The notes under the pieces are model-generated. The model did not search any database. It was not told the origin of the DNA and saw only the letters and a program-made list of their open reading frames with translations. A stretch of DNA of 64,000 bases, from NCBI RefSeq assembly GCF_041080815.1, contig NZ_CP160205.1, positions 4,898,001 through 4,962,000 on the forward strand. The letters run 5' to 3'. The stretch's first letter is position 1. Each line of letters opens with the position of its first letter. Below are positions 41,936-49,741 of this stretch, one piece after another. Made by a program: the position numbers and the translations under genes. Origin of the DNA: Mucilaginibacter yixingensis. Its GTDB lineage: Bacteria > Bacteroidota > Bacteroidia > Sphingobacteriales > Sphingobacteriaceae.

Positions 41936-43033
41936 ATGAAACTCTATGAATTGACCAACTACCTGGAAAGCCTGGCCCCGCTGGCCTACCAGGAAGATTA
42001 TGATAATGCCGGATTGATCGTCGGTCGGCCTGACGCAGAAATTCAGCAGGCGCTTATCTCGCTGGATTGTACCGAAGCCGTTGTAGACGAGGCCATTGCC
42101 AAGCATTGTCAGGTCATCATCTCGCACCACCCTATTGTTTTTAAAGGGCTGAAAAAGTTTAACGGCAAAACCTATGTAGAGCGCGTGGTAGAAAAAGCCA
42201 TCCGCCATAATATTGCCATTTATGCCATCCACACCAATCTTGACCATATAAAAGAAGGTGTAAACAAACGCATTTGCGACGCACTGGGACTAAAAAACTG
42301 CAATATTCTTGCGCCCAAGGGCGGTTTGCTTAAAAAGCTGGTTACCTATGTTCCGGCAAACCAAGCCGGTCAGGTACGCGATGCTTTGTTTAAAGCCGGC
42401 GCCGGCCACATTGGTAATTACAGCGAGTGCAGTTTTAACACCAACGGCGAAGGCACCTTTAATGGCGATGCGGGGACCAACCCTTACGCAGGCACACCAG
42501 GCGCTCGCCACACCGAAGCCGAAACACGGATAGAAACCGTTTATCCGGCCAATTTGGAGAGTAAAATACTGATGGCCTTGTTCTTGGCGCATCCTTATGA
42601 GGAGGTGGCGTATGACTTATACCCCATCACCAACCAGCACCAGCAAGTGGGCGCCGGCATGATAGCAGAGCTAGACTTCCCGATAGATGAGCGCTCATTT
42701 TTACAGCACATCAAACAGCAACTGAATGCCAGCGTAATCCGACACACAGCATTAACCGGCAAAATGGTAAAGAAGGTGGCCGTATGTGGCGGCTCAGGAG
42801 GTTTTTTACTAAAGCAGGCCATAGCGGCCGGGGCTGATGTGTTTATAACGGCCGACTACAAATACCATGAGTTTTTTGATGCCGAAGGAAAGATAGTAAT
42901 AGCAGATGTGGGACACTTTGAAAGTGAACAATTTACGCAGCATTTATTGTGTGAAATAATTCAAAAAAAATTCATTAGCTTTGCGGTCCGTTTAACTGAA
43001 GTAAATACGAACCCCGTAAAATATTATATTTAA
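41936..43033 (+). CDS. Nif3-like dinuclear metal-centre protein
   Basis: 365 residues, the long form in which a PII-like domain (about 130-230) interrupts the Nif3 core. Metal ligands lie in QVIISHHPIVF (His pair), HTNLDHIKEGVN and, near the end, DVGHFESEQF. These proteins form hexamers with two metal ions per subunit and may be hydrolases of GTP cyclohydrolase-like fold; the reaction is not established. The stop overlaps the next gene's start by one base (TAATG), implying translational coupling. Confidence 0.93.
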   Translation: MKLYELTNYLESLAPLAYQEDYDNAGLIVGRPDAEIQQALISLDCTEAVVDEAIAKHCQVIISHHPIVFKGLKKFNGKTYVERVVEKAIRHNIAIYAIHTNLDHIKEGVNKRICDALGLKNCNILAPKGGLLKKLVTYVPANQAGQVRDALFKAGAGHIGNYSECSFNTNGEGTFNGDAGTNPYAGTPGARHTEAETRIETVYPANLESKILMALFLAHPYEEVAYDLYPITNQHQQVGAGMIAELDFPIDERSFLQHIKQQLNASVIRHTALTGKMVKKVAVCGGSGGFLLKQAIAAGADVFITADYKYHEFFDAEGKIVIADVGHFESEQFTQHLLCEIIQKKFISFAVRLTEVNTNPVKYYI

Positions 43034-43776
43034 TGGAACAAACCGTAGAACAAAAGCTTAAAGCTTTATACGAACTACAAACCATCCACTCAAAAATTGA
43101 CAAGATCCGCCAGGTAAGAGGTGAGCTGCCAATGGAGGTTGCCGATCTGGAAGATGATGTGGCCGGTCTGGAAACACGTATCCAGAAAATCAAATATGAA
43201 CTGGACGATCTGGAAGATGAAATTGTTACCCGCAAAAACGTTATCCGCGATGCCCAGGCCAATATCAAAAAATACGAAACTCAGCTGAACGAGGTTAAAA
43301 ACAATCGTGAATACGACGCTATAACCAAAGAAGTTGAAATCCAAGGACTTGACATCCAGGTGAGCGAGAAAAAAATCCGCGAGTTTGGCTTCGAGATCAC
43401 CAGCAAAAACCAGGTTTATGAAAAAGCCCTGGCAGATCTGGAAGAGCGTCGTAAAGATCTTGATGTTAAGAAAGAAGAGCTAGGCACCATTACTGCCGAA
43501 ACGCAGAAAGAAGAAGAAGATCTGCTGAACGAGGCAGAAAAAGCACAGGCAAATATTGAAGACCGCCTGCTGTTTGCTTACACTCGTTTACGCAACAACG
43601 CCAAAAACGGCCTGGCTGTAGTAACCATCCGTCGTGATTCTTGTTCTGGTTGTTTCAACCAGATCCCGCCTCAACGTCAGTCTGATATCCGTCAGCGCAA
43701 AAAGATCATCGTTTGCGAGCACTGTGGCCGTATCCTGGTTGATGAGCAAATGGCAATGGAAGTTGAAGAAGCATAA
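43033..43776 (+). CDS. C4-type zinc ribbon domain protein with coiled coil
   Basis: 247 residues. A long coiled coil (about 5-185) of heptads such as VADLEDDVAGLETRIQKIKYELDDLE is followed by a zinc ribbon: SCSGCFNQIPP and CEHCGRILV, two CxxC knuckles. Related proteins pair with Nif3 in many bacteria and may bind nucleic acids, but the role is not known. Translationally coupled to the nif3-like gene (1-base overlap). A TAGCTTTG box inside nif3 (42976-42983) could add a second promoter. Confidence 0.92.
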   Translation: MEQTVEQKLKALYELQTIHSKIDKIRQVRGELPMEVADLEDDVAGLETRIQKIKYELDDLEDEIVTRKNVIRDAQANIKKYETQLNEVKNNREYDAITKEVEIQGLDIQVSEKKIREFGFEITSKNQVYEKALADLEERRKDLDVKKEELGTITAETQKEEEDLLNEAEKAQANIEDRLLFAYTRLRNNAKNGLAVVTIRRDSCSGCFNQIPPQRQSDIRQRKKIIVCEHCGRILVDEQMAMEVEEA

Positions 43777-43805
43777 GCTTCTGACAATCAAATAATTACA
43801 TTTAC

Positions 43806-43841
43806 AAAAAAAGCCCTTCGGTATACCGAAGGGCTTTTTTT
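43806..43841 (+). terminator. Terminator of the nif3/zinc-ribbon operon
   Basis: A 36-base perfect palindrome: arms of 18 bases including GCCCTTCGG and its complement, ending in seven T. It follows the stop by 29 bases and could also stop minus-strand transcripts. Confidence 0.92.
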
Positions 43842-43923
43842 GTTCCACGGGGAACATTTTTTTACTATCGCGATAGATAATCTCGCAACCAATATAATGA
43901 CCTCTGACTAACTACCATACCAA

Positions 43924-43950
43924 CAAAAAGAGCCACAATTATGTGGCTCT
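43924..43950 (-). terminator. Terminator of the rhodanese operon
   Basis: On the minus strand AGAGCCACA and TGTGGCTCT (43950-43942, 43937-43929) with an ATTA-type loop, then a run of T. It lies 36 bases after the stop of the small membrane protein gene. Confidence 0.8.
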
Positions 43951-43985
43951 ACAATATTTCTTCTTAACTTATTTTTAAGAATTTC

Positions 43986-44174
43986 TTAACGATTTTTTAG
44001 CATCTCACGAACCTCTTTACGCAAGCGAGTCTTTAATATAACAAACATTATTCCTACAACCGCAGCACCAGCCAAGTATAGGTATTGATGATTTTTATAA
44101 GCCCAACAGCCTATAATAACGGCCAGGAAAAAACCGATAGTATAAGCAATATTAAGTGCAAACTTCTTCCACAT
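43986..44174 (-). CDS. Small membrane protein (DUF6358-like)
   Basis: 62 residues with two helices (about 9-25 FALNIAYTIGFFLAVIIGC and 32-50 YLYLAGAAVVGIMFVILK) and a basic tail (TRLRKEVREML). It follows the rhodanese gene by 3 bases and ends in a terminator, so it is a real translated gene in that operon. The pattern recalls small Sphingobacteriaceae proteins annotated DUF6358, but the match is from memory. Function unknown. Confidence 0.72.
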   Translation of the reverse strand: MWKKFALNIAYTIGFFLAVIIGCWAYKNHQYLYLAGAAVVGIMFVILKTRLRKEVREMLKNR

Positions 44175-44177
44175 GGC

Positions 44178-44492
44178 TTAGTATACTTGAATATCCGGGT
44201 CAATCTCTTGCGCCCAGGCCAAAATGCCACCTTGCAGGTTTGCCAGGTTAGTGTAACCCAATTGCTCCAGCTGACCAATAGCTACCGCGCTACGCTTGCC
44301 GCTACGGCACATTACCACCACCGGCTTATCTCTTGAAATTTTTTCGCTTTCTATCAATACGCCCGCCAGCGGTATCAGGGTGCCGCCCAGGTTAGACATT
44401 TCATATTCAAAATCTTCACGCACGTCAATCAGCTGGAAATCCTCGCCGCTGTCTAACTTGTCTTTCAGTTCCTGTACGGTTATTTCTTTCAT
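44178..44492 (-). CDS. Rhodanese-like domain protein
   Basis: 104 residues, a single rhodanese domain. IDVREDFEYE opens the domain, and VVVMCRSGKRSAVA carries the active-site loop CRSGKRS with the catalytic Cys. It can carry persulfide sulfur or act in thiosulfate or cyanide metabolism. No signal peptide; cytoplasmic. It is followed by the small membrane protein 3 bases later. A TAACTTTG box lies 22 bases upstream. Confidence 0.94.
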   Translation of the reverse strand: MKEITVQELKDKLDSGEDFQLIDVREDFEYEMSNLGGTLIPLAGVLIESEKISRDKPVVVMCRSGKRSAVAIGQLEQLGYTNLANLQGGILAWAQEIDPDIQVY

Positions 44493-44514
44493 CGTATCTG
44501 TGTTATTAATTCAT

Positions 44515-44522
44515 CAAAGTTA
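44515..44522 (-). promoter_or_regulatory. Minus-7 box of the rhodanese operon
   Basis: TAACTTTG on the minus strand, a full match to TAnnTTTG, 22 bases before the ATG. Confidence 0.6.
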
Positions 44523-44618
44523 TTGTTTTGCACCATACCTTGTGCATGCTGAGTGTTGAATTTGTGTAAGTTATCGCTATAAATTGGCTTAATGTGTTTG
44601 AAAAAGACACATTAAGAT

Positions 44619-44785
44619 AACAGATCGCCCCGACGGGGCTTGAAAAAAGACAGGTTAATGAGCTACAGACAGACCGCTCCTCTGGAGCTAAAATCACGTT
44701 TTAAAGAATCCCGTAGGGATGACCTGTTTGTAGAATAAACAACACAAGAAACAAGCCCCATCGGGGCGGCCTGTCCATATCTGAA
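44619..44785. repeat. Dispersed repeat, GCCCC/GGGGC and GACCTGTTTGTA family, copy 2
   Basis: The modules are GATCGCCCCGACGGGGCTT, then GACCGCTCCTCTGGAGC, then ATCCCGTAGGGATGACCTG with TTTGTAGAA, and finally GCCCCATCGGGGCGG. The middle and right modules match copy 1 at 3929-4034, one of them in inverted orientation. The modules are palindromic themselves. Confidence 0.7.
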
Positions 44786-44870
44786 ATTATTTGCTTTCTA
44801 CGCTCCTCCCGCTGGTCGCCACCTGTTACGCATCTGTATCTCCCCTCTGCTATTTATTAGTAACTTTGAT

Positions 44871-44878
44871 CATAAAAC
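44871..44878 (+). promoter_or_regulatory. Minus-7 box of the OsmC gene
   Basis: TAACTTTG, full match to TAnnTTTG, ending 10 bases before the ATG. Implies a very short leader. Confidence 0.55.
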
Positions 44879-44888
44879 AAAAACCAAT

Positions 44889-45290
44889 ATGCCAACCATA
44901 AAAACAACTTACCAGGGCGAGCTGCGTACCGAGGCCGTCCACGTGCAATCAGACACACATATTATTACAGATGCCCCTGTTGATAACCAGGGTAAAGGCG
45001 AAGCATTTTCGCCAACAGATCTACTGTCGGCATCACTGGCCAGCTGCATGATGACCATTATGGGCATTGCCGGGCGCACCCACAACATTGCGCTTGAAGG
45101 CACAACCTGCGATATCACCAAGATTATGAGCGCTAGTCCGCGTAAGGTGGCCGAAATCCAGATCAGCTTCCAGTTTCCGCATACGTATGATGATAAGCAG
45201 AAAGCCATCATTGAAAATGCAGCCCTTACCTGTCCGGTAATGTTGAGCTTGCATCCAGACATGAAAAAGACAGTGGATTTTGGGTGGTAA
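44889..45290 (+). CDS. OsmC family peroxiredoxin-like protein
   Basis: 133 residues of the OsmC/Ohr fold. The two redox cysteines are Cys53 in SASLASCMMT and Cys115 in AALTCPVML, as in peroxidases that reduce organic hydroperoxides. SPTDLLSASLASC is the family hallmark. The protein belongs to the YhfA/OsmC-like subgroup; the physiological peroxide is not known. Cytoplasmic. Monocistronic, followed by CCCCTCC repeats. Confidence 0.93.
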   Translation: MPTIKTTYQGELRTEAVHVQSDTHIITDAPVDNQGKGEAFSPTDLLSASLASCMMTIMGIAGRTHNIALEGTTCDITKIMSASPRKVAEIQISFQFPHTYDDKQKAIIENAALTCPVMLSLHPDMKKTVDFGW

Positions 45291-45387
45291 TACCCCTCCT
45301 AGCCTCCCCGAAGGGGAGGAATTACTAGCATCATTAATTATTTAGATATTCAAAGCCCTCCCCTTCGGGGAGGGTTGGGTTGGGTAT
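45291..45387. repeat. CCCCTCC/GGGGAGG repeat pair
   Basis: CCCCTCCTAGCCTCCCC then GAAGGGGAGG at 45293-45319, and CCCTCCCCTTCGGGGAGGG at 45357-45375. Two hairpins in the gap between the convergent OsmC and beta-lactamase-fold genes; both could act in termination. Confidence 0.7.
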
Positions 45388-46928
45388 TACATTTTCCTAA
45401 AATCATACGGCGTCATCTCTATAAAATCCGACACCTTGACGCGCACGCCGGTTACCCTACCATTGATAACGGCAAACGGAAACACCGCTTTACCGTATTC
45501 AGGGTCTGAGAATGACACGTAGAAACGATTTCCTCCCAAGGGCTGCGCCAGGGCAAACATTTTAGGGTGATGCTCAAAGCGCAACTGTAACTGATCGTTC
45601 AGCTCGCCGCCTATGGTAATGGTCATGCTTCCGTACAGATCGTTCATGTATTTACCGGTATAGGCATTAAGCGGCAGCGCCGGCTTTGGCTTTAAAATGG
45701 TGGTATCACGCAGCTTTTTATCGGCCAGTTGCTCGTTCTTTTGCTCTGTTTTATAAAAGTTAAGATACGCCTCGCTGTAGTTGCGATAAGGCAACTTAAA
45801 GTAAGCATCCATTATCTCCCAACGCAACGCTTCGTAAAGCGAGTTCTGATCTGTATTGGTAAGGATGATAATGCCCAAATGATCCTGCGGTACCAGCGTT
45901 ACCGATGATACATAGCCGCTCACCCCACCGTCATGCATCACCACGCGATGACCGGCATAGTCTTGCAGATACCAGCCTAGTCCGTAAAGTTCAAAGTTAT
46001 TTTCTCCACTCAGGTGATGAACACTCTTAACAATATCCTGCGGTTGGCGTGTAGCGCTGATGGCTGCTGCAGGGATGATCTGCCGCGGACCAACCTTACC
46101 ATCATTCAACAAAGCCATTACCCATTTACTCATATCGCTGATAGACGAACAGATAGACATAGCAGGCGCCAGGTTATCCAGTTGGGCGTATGGAATAGCC
46201 ACCAACCGGCCGTCAACCAGCGTGTGCGGTGCGGTGCGGTTTAATGCCTGAGGCATATCGCGGGTTAAGGCTAGGGTATTGGTCATGCCCAGTGGGGCGA
46301 AGATATTGTCTTTTATAAAAGCTTCCCACGAGCGGCCCTGCGCTGTTCTGGGCATTAGCTCACCTGCCGTCAAAAATGCGGAGTTGGTATATCCCCATTC
46401 CGTACGGAAAGGGTGGGCGGCCTTAATGCGGGCCATGCGTTCTACCACATCGTGCCGGGTAAGATCTGTATTATAAAAAGTAAAGTCGCCCTGATACGTG
46501 CCAAACCCAATGCGGTGACTAAGCAGATCGCGGATGGTGGCCATCTCGCCGGCAGGCTTGTTATCGAGCTTAAAGTCTGGGATGTATTTAGTCACCTTAT
46601 CGTCCAGCGATAGCTGTTTGCGCTCTTGCAGCATGGCTATGGCGGTGGCGGTAAAAGTTTTGGTGTTGCCACCAATCATAAACAGCGTATTCTCGTCAAC
46701 CTTGTTGGGCAAGCTCAGCTCTTTTACGCCATAGGCGCGCATGGTTACTATTTTACCATCTTTAATTACACAAACCGCAGCACCGGGAATGCGCCAGTTG
46801 GTCATGGCGCGATTCATGTAAACATCAAGGCTGTCTCTTATAAAATTTGTTCTGTCTGCCGCGGGCTGCGCCAGCGCGCAGGTTGCAGACAACATTAAAC
46901 CGGTGAAAATCAACCTTAATTTTTTCAT
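45387..46928 (-). CDS. Beta-lactamase-fold (S12) protein with DUF3471, nucleophile Ser replaced by Gly
   Basis: 513 residues, signal peptide MKKLRLIFTGLMLSATCALAQ, an S12 domain (about 30-360) and a C-terminal DUF3471 lipocalin-like domain (about 400-513). The SxxK motif position reads IGGNTKTFTATA: Gly87 takes the place of the serine, with Lys90 intact. The codon is GGC at 46670-46668, one base from AGC. The YxN motif (YTNSAFLTAG) and the third motif (MHDGGVSG) remain. The fold is thus complete but catalysis by the standard mechanism is doubtful. Exported; monocistronic. A second, apparently active S12 protein lies at 7077. Confidence 0.88.
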   Translation of the reverse strand: MKKLRLIFTGLMLSATCALAQPAADRTNFIRDSLDVYMNRAMTNWRIPGAAVCVIKDGKIVTMRAYGVKELSLPNKVDENTLFMIGGNTKTFTATAIAMLQERKQLSLDDKVTKYIPDFKLDNKPAGEMATIRDLLSHRIGFGTYQGDFTFYNTDLTRHDVVERMARIKAAHPFRTEWGYTNSAFLTAGELMPRTAQGRSWEAFIKDNIFAPLGMTNTLALTRDMPQALNRTAPHTLVDGRLVAIPYAQLDNLAPAMSICSSISDMSKWVMALLNDGKVGPRQIIPAAAISATRQPQDIVKSVHHLSGENNFELYGLGWYLQDYAGHRVVMHDGGVSGYVSSVTLVPQDHLGIIILTNTDQNSLYEALRWEIMDAYFKLPYRNYSEAYLNFYKTEQKNEQLADKKLRDTTILKPKPALPLNAYTGKYMNDLYGSMTITIGGELNDQLQLRFEHHPKMFALAQPLGGNRFYVSFSDPEYGKAVFPFAVINGRVTGVRVKVSDFIEMTPYDFRKM

Positions 46929-47032
46929 AACACACCAATGTATTTAACGAGCATAAAGTATTAATTTACTCCCCATTTTACTAACACTTTGTACGGTAAA
47001 ATATCACTTAGGATTTAACTAAATAAACATTG

Positions 47033-49207
47033 ATGCAAACAAACAGATTTTACAAAGTTTGTATTTGTATTGCCGTGGTCTCACTCAGCCTTGGCGTGCA
47101 AGCACAACCCAGCCATTCGCCGCAATGGGAGAAAGACGGCTACCATTACTACCAATCGCAAGGCGGCCAGATAGCGGAGTTGGATATCCGCAATCCGCAG
47201 CAATCAAAAATCATCGTATCAAAAGCCATGCTTACCCCTGCGGGTAAAGATGCCATTAAACCTCGCCGCTTCAGTTTTTCTGCGGATGGTAAAGAGGTAT
47301 TGATTAATGCTAATACCCGCCGTGTTTGGCGTTATGACACCCGGGGCGATTATTGGGTATATAACCTCGCTACCAAAACATTGAAACAATTGGGCGCAGG
47401 CAAGCCCGAGTCATCGCTCATGTTTGCCAAGTTCTCGCCCGATGGCAGCAAGGTTGCCTATGTGAGCGAGCACAATCTTTATGTTGAAGATCTGACCACC
47501 GGCAGCATTAAACCGTTAACCACTGATGGAACCAAGCGACTGATCAATGGCACGTTCGACTGGGCCTATGAGGAGGAGTTTGACTGCCGCGACGGTTTCC
47601 GCTGGTCGCCAGACGGGCGGCATATTGCCTATTGGCAAATTGATGCCAGTAAGATCAAGAATTACCTGATGCTGAATACTACCGACTCGACCTACTCATT
47701 CACCGTGCCGGTAGAATATCCTGTAGCTGGTGAAGACCCGAGCTCATGCAAAGTAGGTGTGGTTGATGTGAGTACCGCGCAAACCCGCTGGATGCAAGTG
47801 CCGGGCGATGCCGTGCAGCATTATATCCCCCGAATGCAGTGGGCTGAAAATAATAACGAGTTGATTTTACAACAGCTTAACCGCGCCCAGAATGAGAGTA
47901 AATTATTTATCTGCAACACGTCTAATGGCACCGCACACGCTATTTATACCGAGCAGGATAAAGCCTGGGTTGATGCCATGGATAATGAGTACTGGCAATG
48001 GCTGGCCGGCGGTAAAAAGTTTATCTGGCTGAGCGACAAGGATGGGTGGAAACATATTTACACCGTTGACCGCGATGGTAATGAGCAACTGATTACCAAA
48101 GGCAATTACGATGTAGTTAGCGTAGAACTGGTTGACGAAGCTGGCGGCCAGATTTATTTCATTGCATCGCCGGATAACGCTACCCAGCGTTACCTGTATA
48201 GTATTAAACTAAATGGCGGCACGGCCAAACGCATTAGTCCGGCAAGTGAGCCAGGCACGCATGAGTACGCCATCTCTCCTACCGGCAAATACGCCCGCCA
48301 TAGTTTCTCTAACGCTTATACACCCGATATAGATGAAGTTATAAGTCTGCCCGATCATAAGCATCTGAGCGGCGACGAGATTACGGTAGACATCAACAAC
48401 ACCGAAAAAAAGAATCGCCCTGAATTTTTCAAGGTAAAAACCATTGATGGCGTTGAGATGGACGGATGGATGATGAAGCCCGACAACTTTGATCCGCATA
48501 AGAAATACCCTGTTGTATTTTATGTTTACGGCGAACCTGCCGTTACCACTGCCGACGACGAATATGGCGCCGGCCAGAACAGGCTTTACAACGGCGATAT
48601 GGCTGCCGATGGTTATGTATACATCTCTATGGATAACCGCGGCTCGCCTGCTCCTAAGGGCCGTGAGTGGCGCAAAGCTATCTCCAAAAACATTGGCATA
48701 CTCAACATCCGCGATCAGGCAATGGCAGCCCGGGAAGTGCTGAAATGGCCGTTTATTGACTCTACCCGCACGGCGGTATGGGGCTGGAGCGGCGGCGGTT
48801 CATCAACACTGAATTTGCTGTTTCAATACCCTGATATTTATAAAACAGGAATTGCCGTTGCTGCCGTGGGCTGGCAATTATCATACGATAACATTTACCA
48901 GGAACGCTACATGGGCGTACCTACAGACGATGCTGGCCGTGCGCCGTTCATCAAAGGCTCGCCAGTCACTTATGCCAAAAATCTGCGCGGCAATCTGCTT
49001 TATATTCATGGCACGGGCGATGACAATGTACATTACAAAAATGCCGAAATGCTGATCAATGAACTGGTTAAATACAACCGCCAGTTTCAGCTGATGTCAT
49101 ACCCAAACCGCACCCACGGCATATCTGAGGGACAAGGCACCACGCAACATTTGCGCACGCTGTTTACACAGTATTTGAAAGAACATTGCCCACCGGGAGG
49201 CAGGTAA
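47033..49207 (+). CDS. Dipeptidyl peptidase IV-type S9 peptidase
   Basis: 724 residues from the ATG at 47033 (a TTG one codon earlier is possible). Signal peptide MQTNRFYKVCICIAVVSLSLGVQAQ. The N-terminal beta-propeller includes DWAYEEEF, the double-Glu motif that binds the free N-terminus in DPP IV. The catalytic triad is Ser in GWSGGGSS (near 584), Asp in GTGDDNVHYK (near 662), and His in NRTHGIS (near 694). It should release Xaa-Pro dipeptides from peptides in the periplasm. Monocistronic, with a terminator after it. Confidence 0.95.
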   Translation: MQTNRFYKVCICIAVVSLSLGVQAQPSHSPQWEKDGYHYYQSQGGQIAELDIRNPQQSKIIVSKAMLTPAGKDAIKPRRFSFSADGKEVLINANTRRVWRYDTRGDYWVYNLATKTLKQLGAGKPESSLMFAKFSPDGSKVAYVSEHNLYVEDLTTGSIKPLTTDGTKRLINGTFDWAYEEEFDCRDGFRWSPDGRHIAYWQIDASKIKNYLMLNTTDSTYSFTVPVEYPVAGEDPSSCKVGVVDVSTAQTRWMQVPGDAVQHYIPRMQWAENNNELILQQLNRAQNESKLFICNTSNGTAHAIYTEQDKAWVDAMDNEYWQWLAGGKKFIWLSDKDGWKHIYTVDRDGNEQLITKGNYDVVSVELVDEAGGQIYFIASPDNATQRYLYSIKLNGGTAKRISPASEPGTHEYAISPTGKYARHSFSNAYTPDIDEVISLPDHKHLSGDEITVDINNTEKKNRPEFFKVKTIDGVEMDGWMMKPDNFDPHKKYPVVFYVYGEPAVTTADDEYGAGQNRLYNGDMAADGYVYISMDNRGSPAPKGREWRKAISKNIGILNIRDQAMAAREVLKWPFIDSTRTAVWGWSGGGSSTLNLLFQYPDIYKTGIAVAAVGWQLSYDNIYQERYMGVPTDDAGRAPFIKGSPVTYAKNLRGNLLYIHGTGDDNVHYKNAEMLINELVKYNRQFQLMSYPNRTHGISEGQGTTQHLRTLFTQYLKEHCPPGGR

Positions 49208-49227
49208 AAGGTTGATATCATTCACAT

Positions 49228-49262
49228 AAAAAAAGCCCGCCGAAAGATGGCGGGCTTTTGCT
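49228..49262 (+). terminator. Terminator of the DPP IV gene
   Basis: Stem AAAAGCCCGCC (49231-49241) and GGCGGGCTTTT (49249-49259) with a GAAAGAT loop. Both T-rich and A-rich flanks allow it to serve ssb on the other strand as well. Confidence 0.88.
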
Positions 49263-49292
49263 TTTTGGTTAGTAAAGGCGTAATTATATTTT

Positions 49293-49718
49293 TTAAAAGG
49301 GTAGATCGTCATCTGCCAAAGGACCAAAATCCTGGGCCACATTATCTGTTTTAGATGGTGTACGTTGCTGATTATCACCATCAAAATCGCTTTTACGCCC
49401 CAGCATGGTGAAATTTTCAGCCACTATTTCTGTGGTGTACTTCTTTGTTCCTTCTTTATCTTCAAAAGAGCGGGTACGTATTTTTCCTTCAATGTATACC
49501 AGTTTGCCTTTTTGCAAGTACTTCGCTGCCACATCTGCCAATCCTCTCCACATCACGATGTTATGCCATTCGGTTTGCTCTACCTTGCGTCCGTCTTTAT
49601 TGAAGGTTTCAGACGTTGCAAGCGGAAAAGTAGCCACGGCAACCCCTCCCTCCAGGTGACGAATTTCGGGATCTTTACCCAGATGCCCTACCAGGATCAC
49701 TTTATTGATACCAGACAT
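49293..49718 (-). CDS. ssb: Single-stranded DNA-binding protein
   Basis: 141 residues. The OB-fold starts MSGINKVILVGHLGKDPEIRHLEGG, with aromatic ssDNA contacts in FNKDGRKVEQTEWHNIVMW, and ends with the acidic interaction tip DDDLPF. It coats single-stranded DNA at forks and recruits repair proteins by the tip. mutY lies upstream with a 23-base gap, so the two are probably one unit. In many Bacteroidota ssb is followed by gldE/gldD; here a convergent peptidase gene follows instead. Confidence 0.97.
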   Translation of the reverse strand: MSGINKVILVGHLGKDPEIRHLEGGVAVATFPLATSETFNKDGRKVEQTEWHNIVMWRGLADVAAKYLQKGKLVYIEGKIRTRSFEDKEGTKKYTTEIVAENFTMLGRKSDFDGDNQQRTPSKTDNVAQDFGPLADDDLPF

Positions 49719-49741
49719 AGTTTAAAACAGGGAATTAGTTT

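Larger units (their letters stand above)
44493..44888. other. Intergenic region with hairpins and one dispersed repeat
   Basis: 396 bases between two divergent transcription units. It holds minus-7 boxes for both flanking genes, a TTAATGTGT/ACACATTAA hairpin (44589-44615), and the long repeat at 44619-44785. No gene was recognised. Confidence 0.6.
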
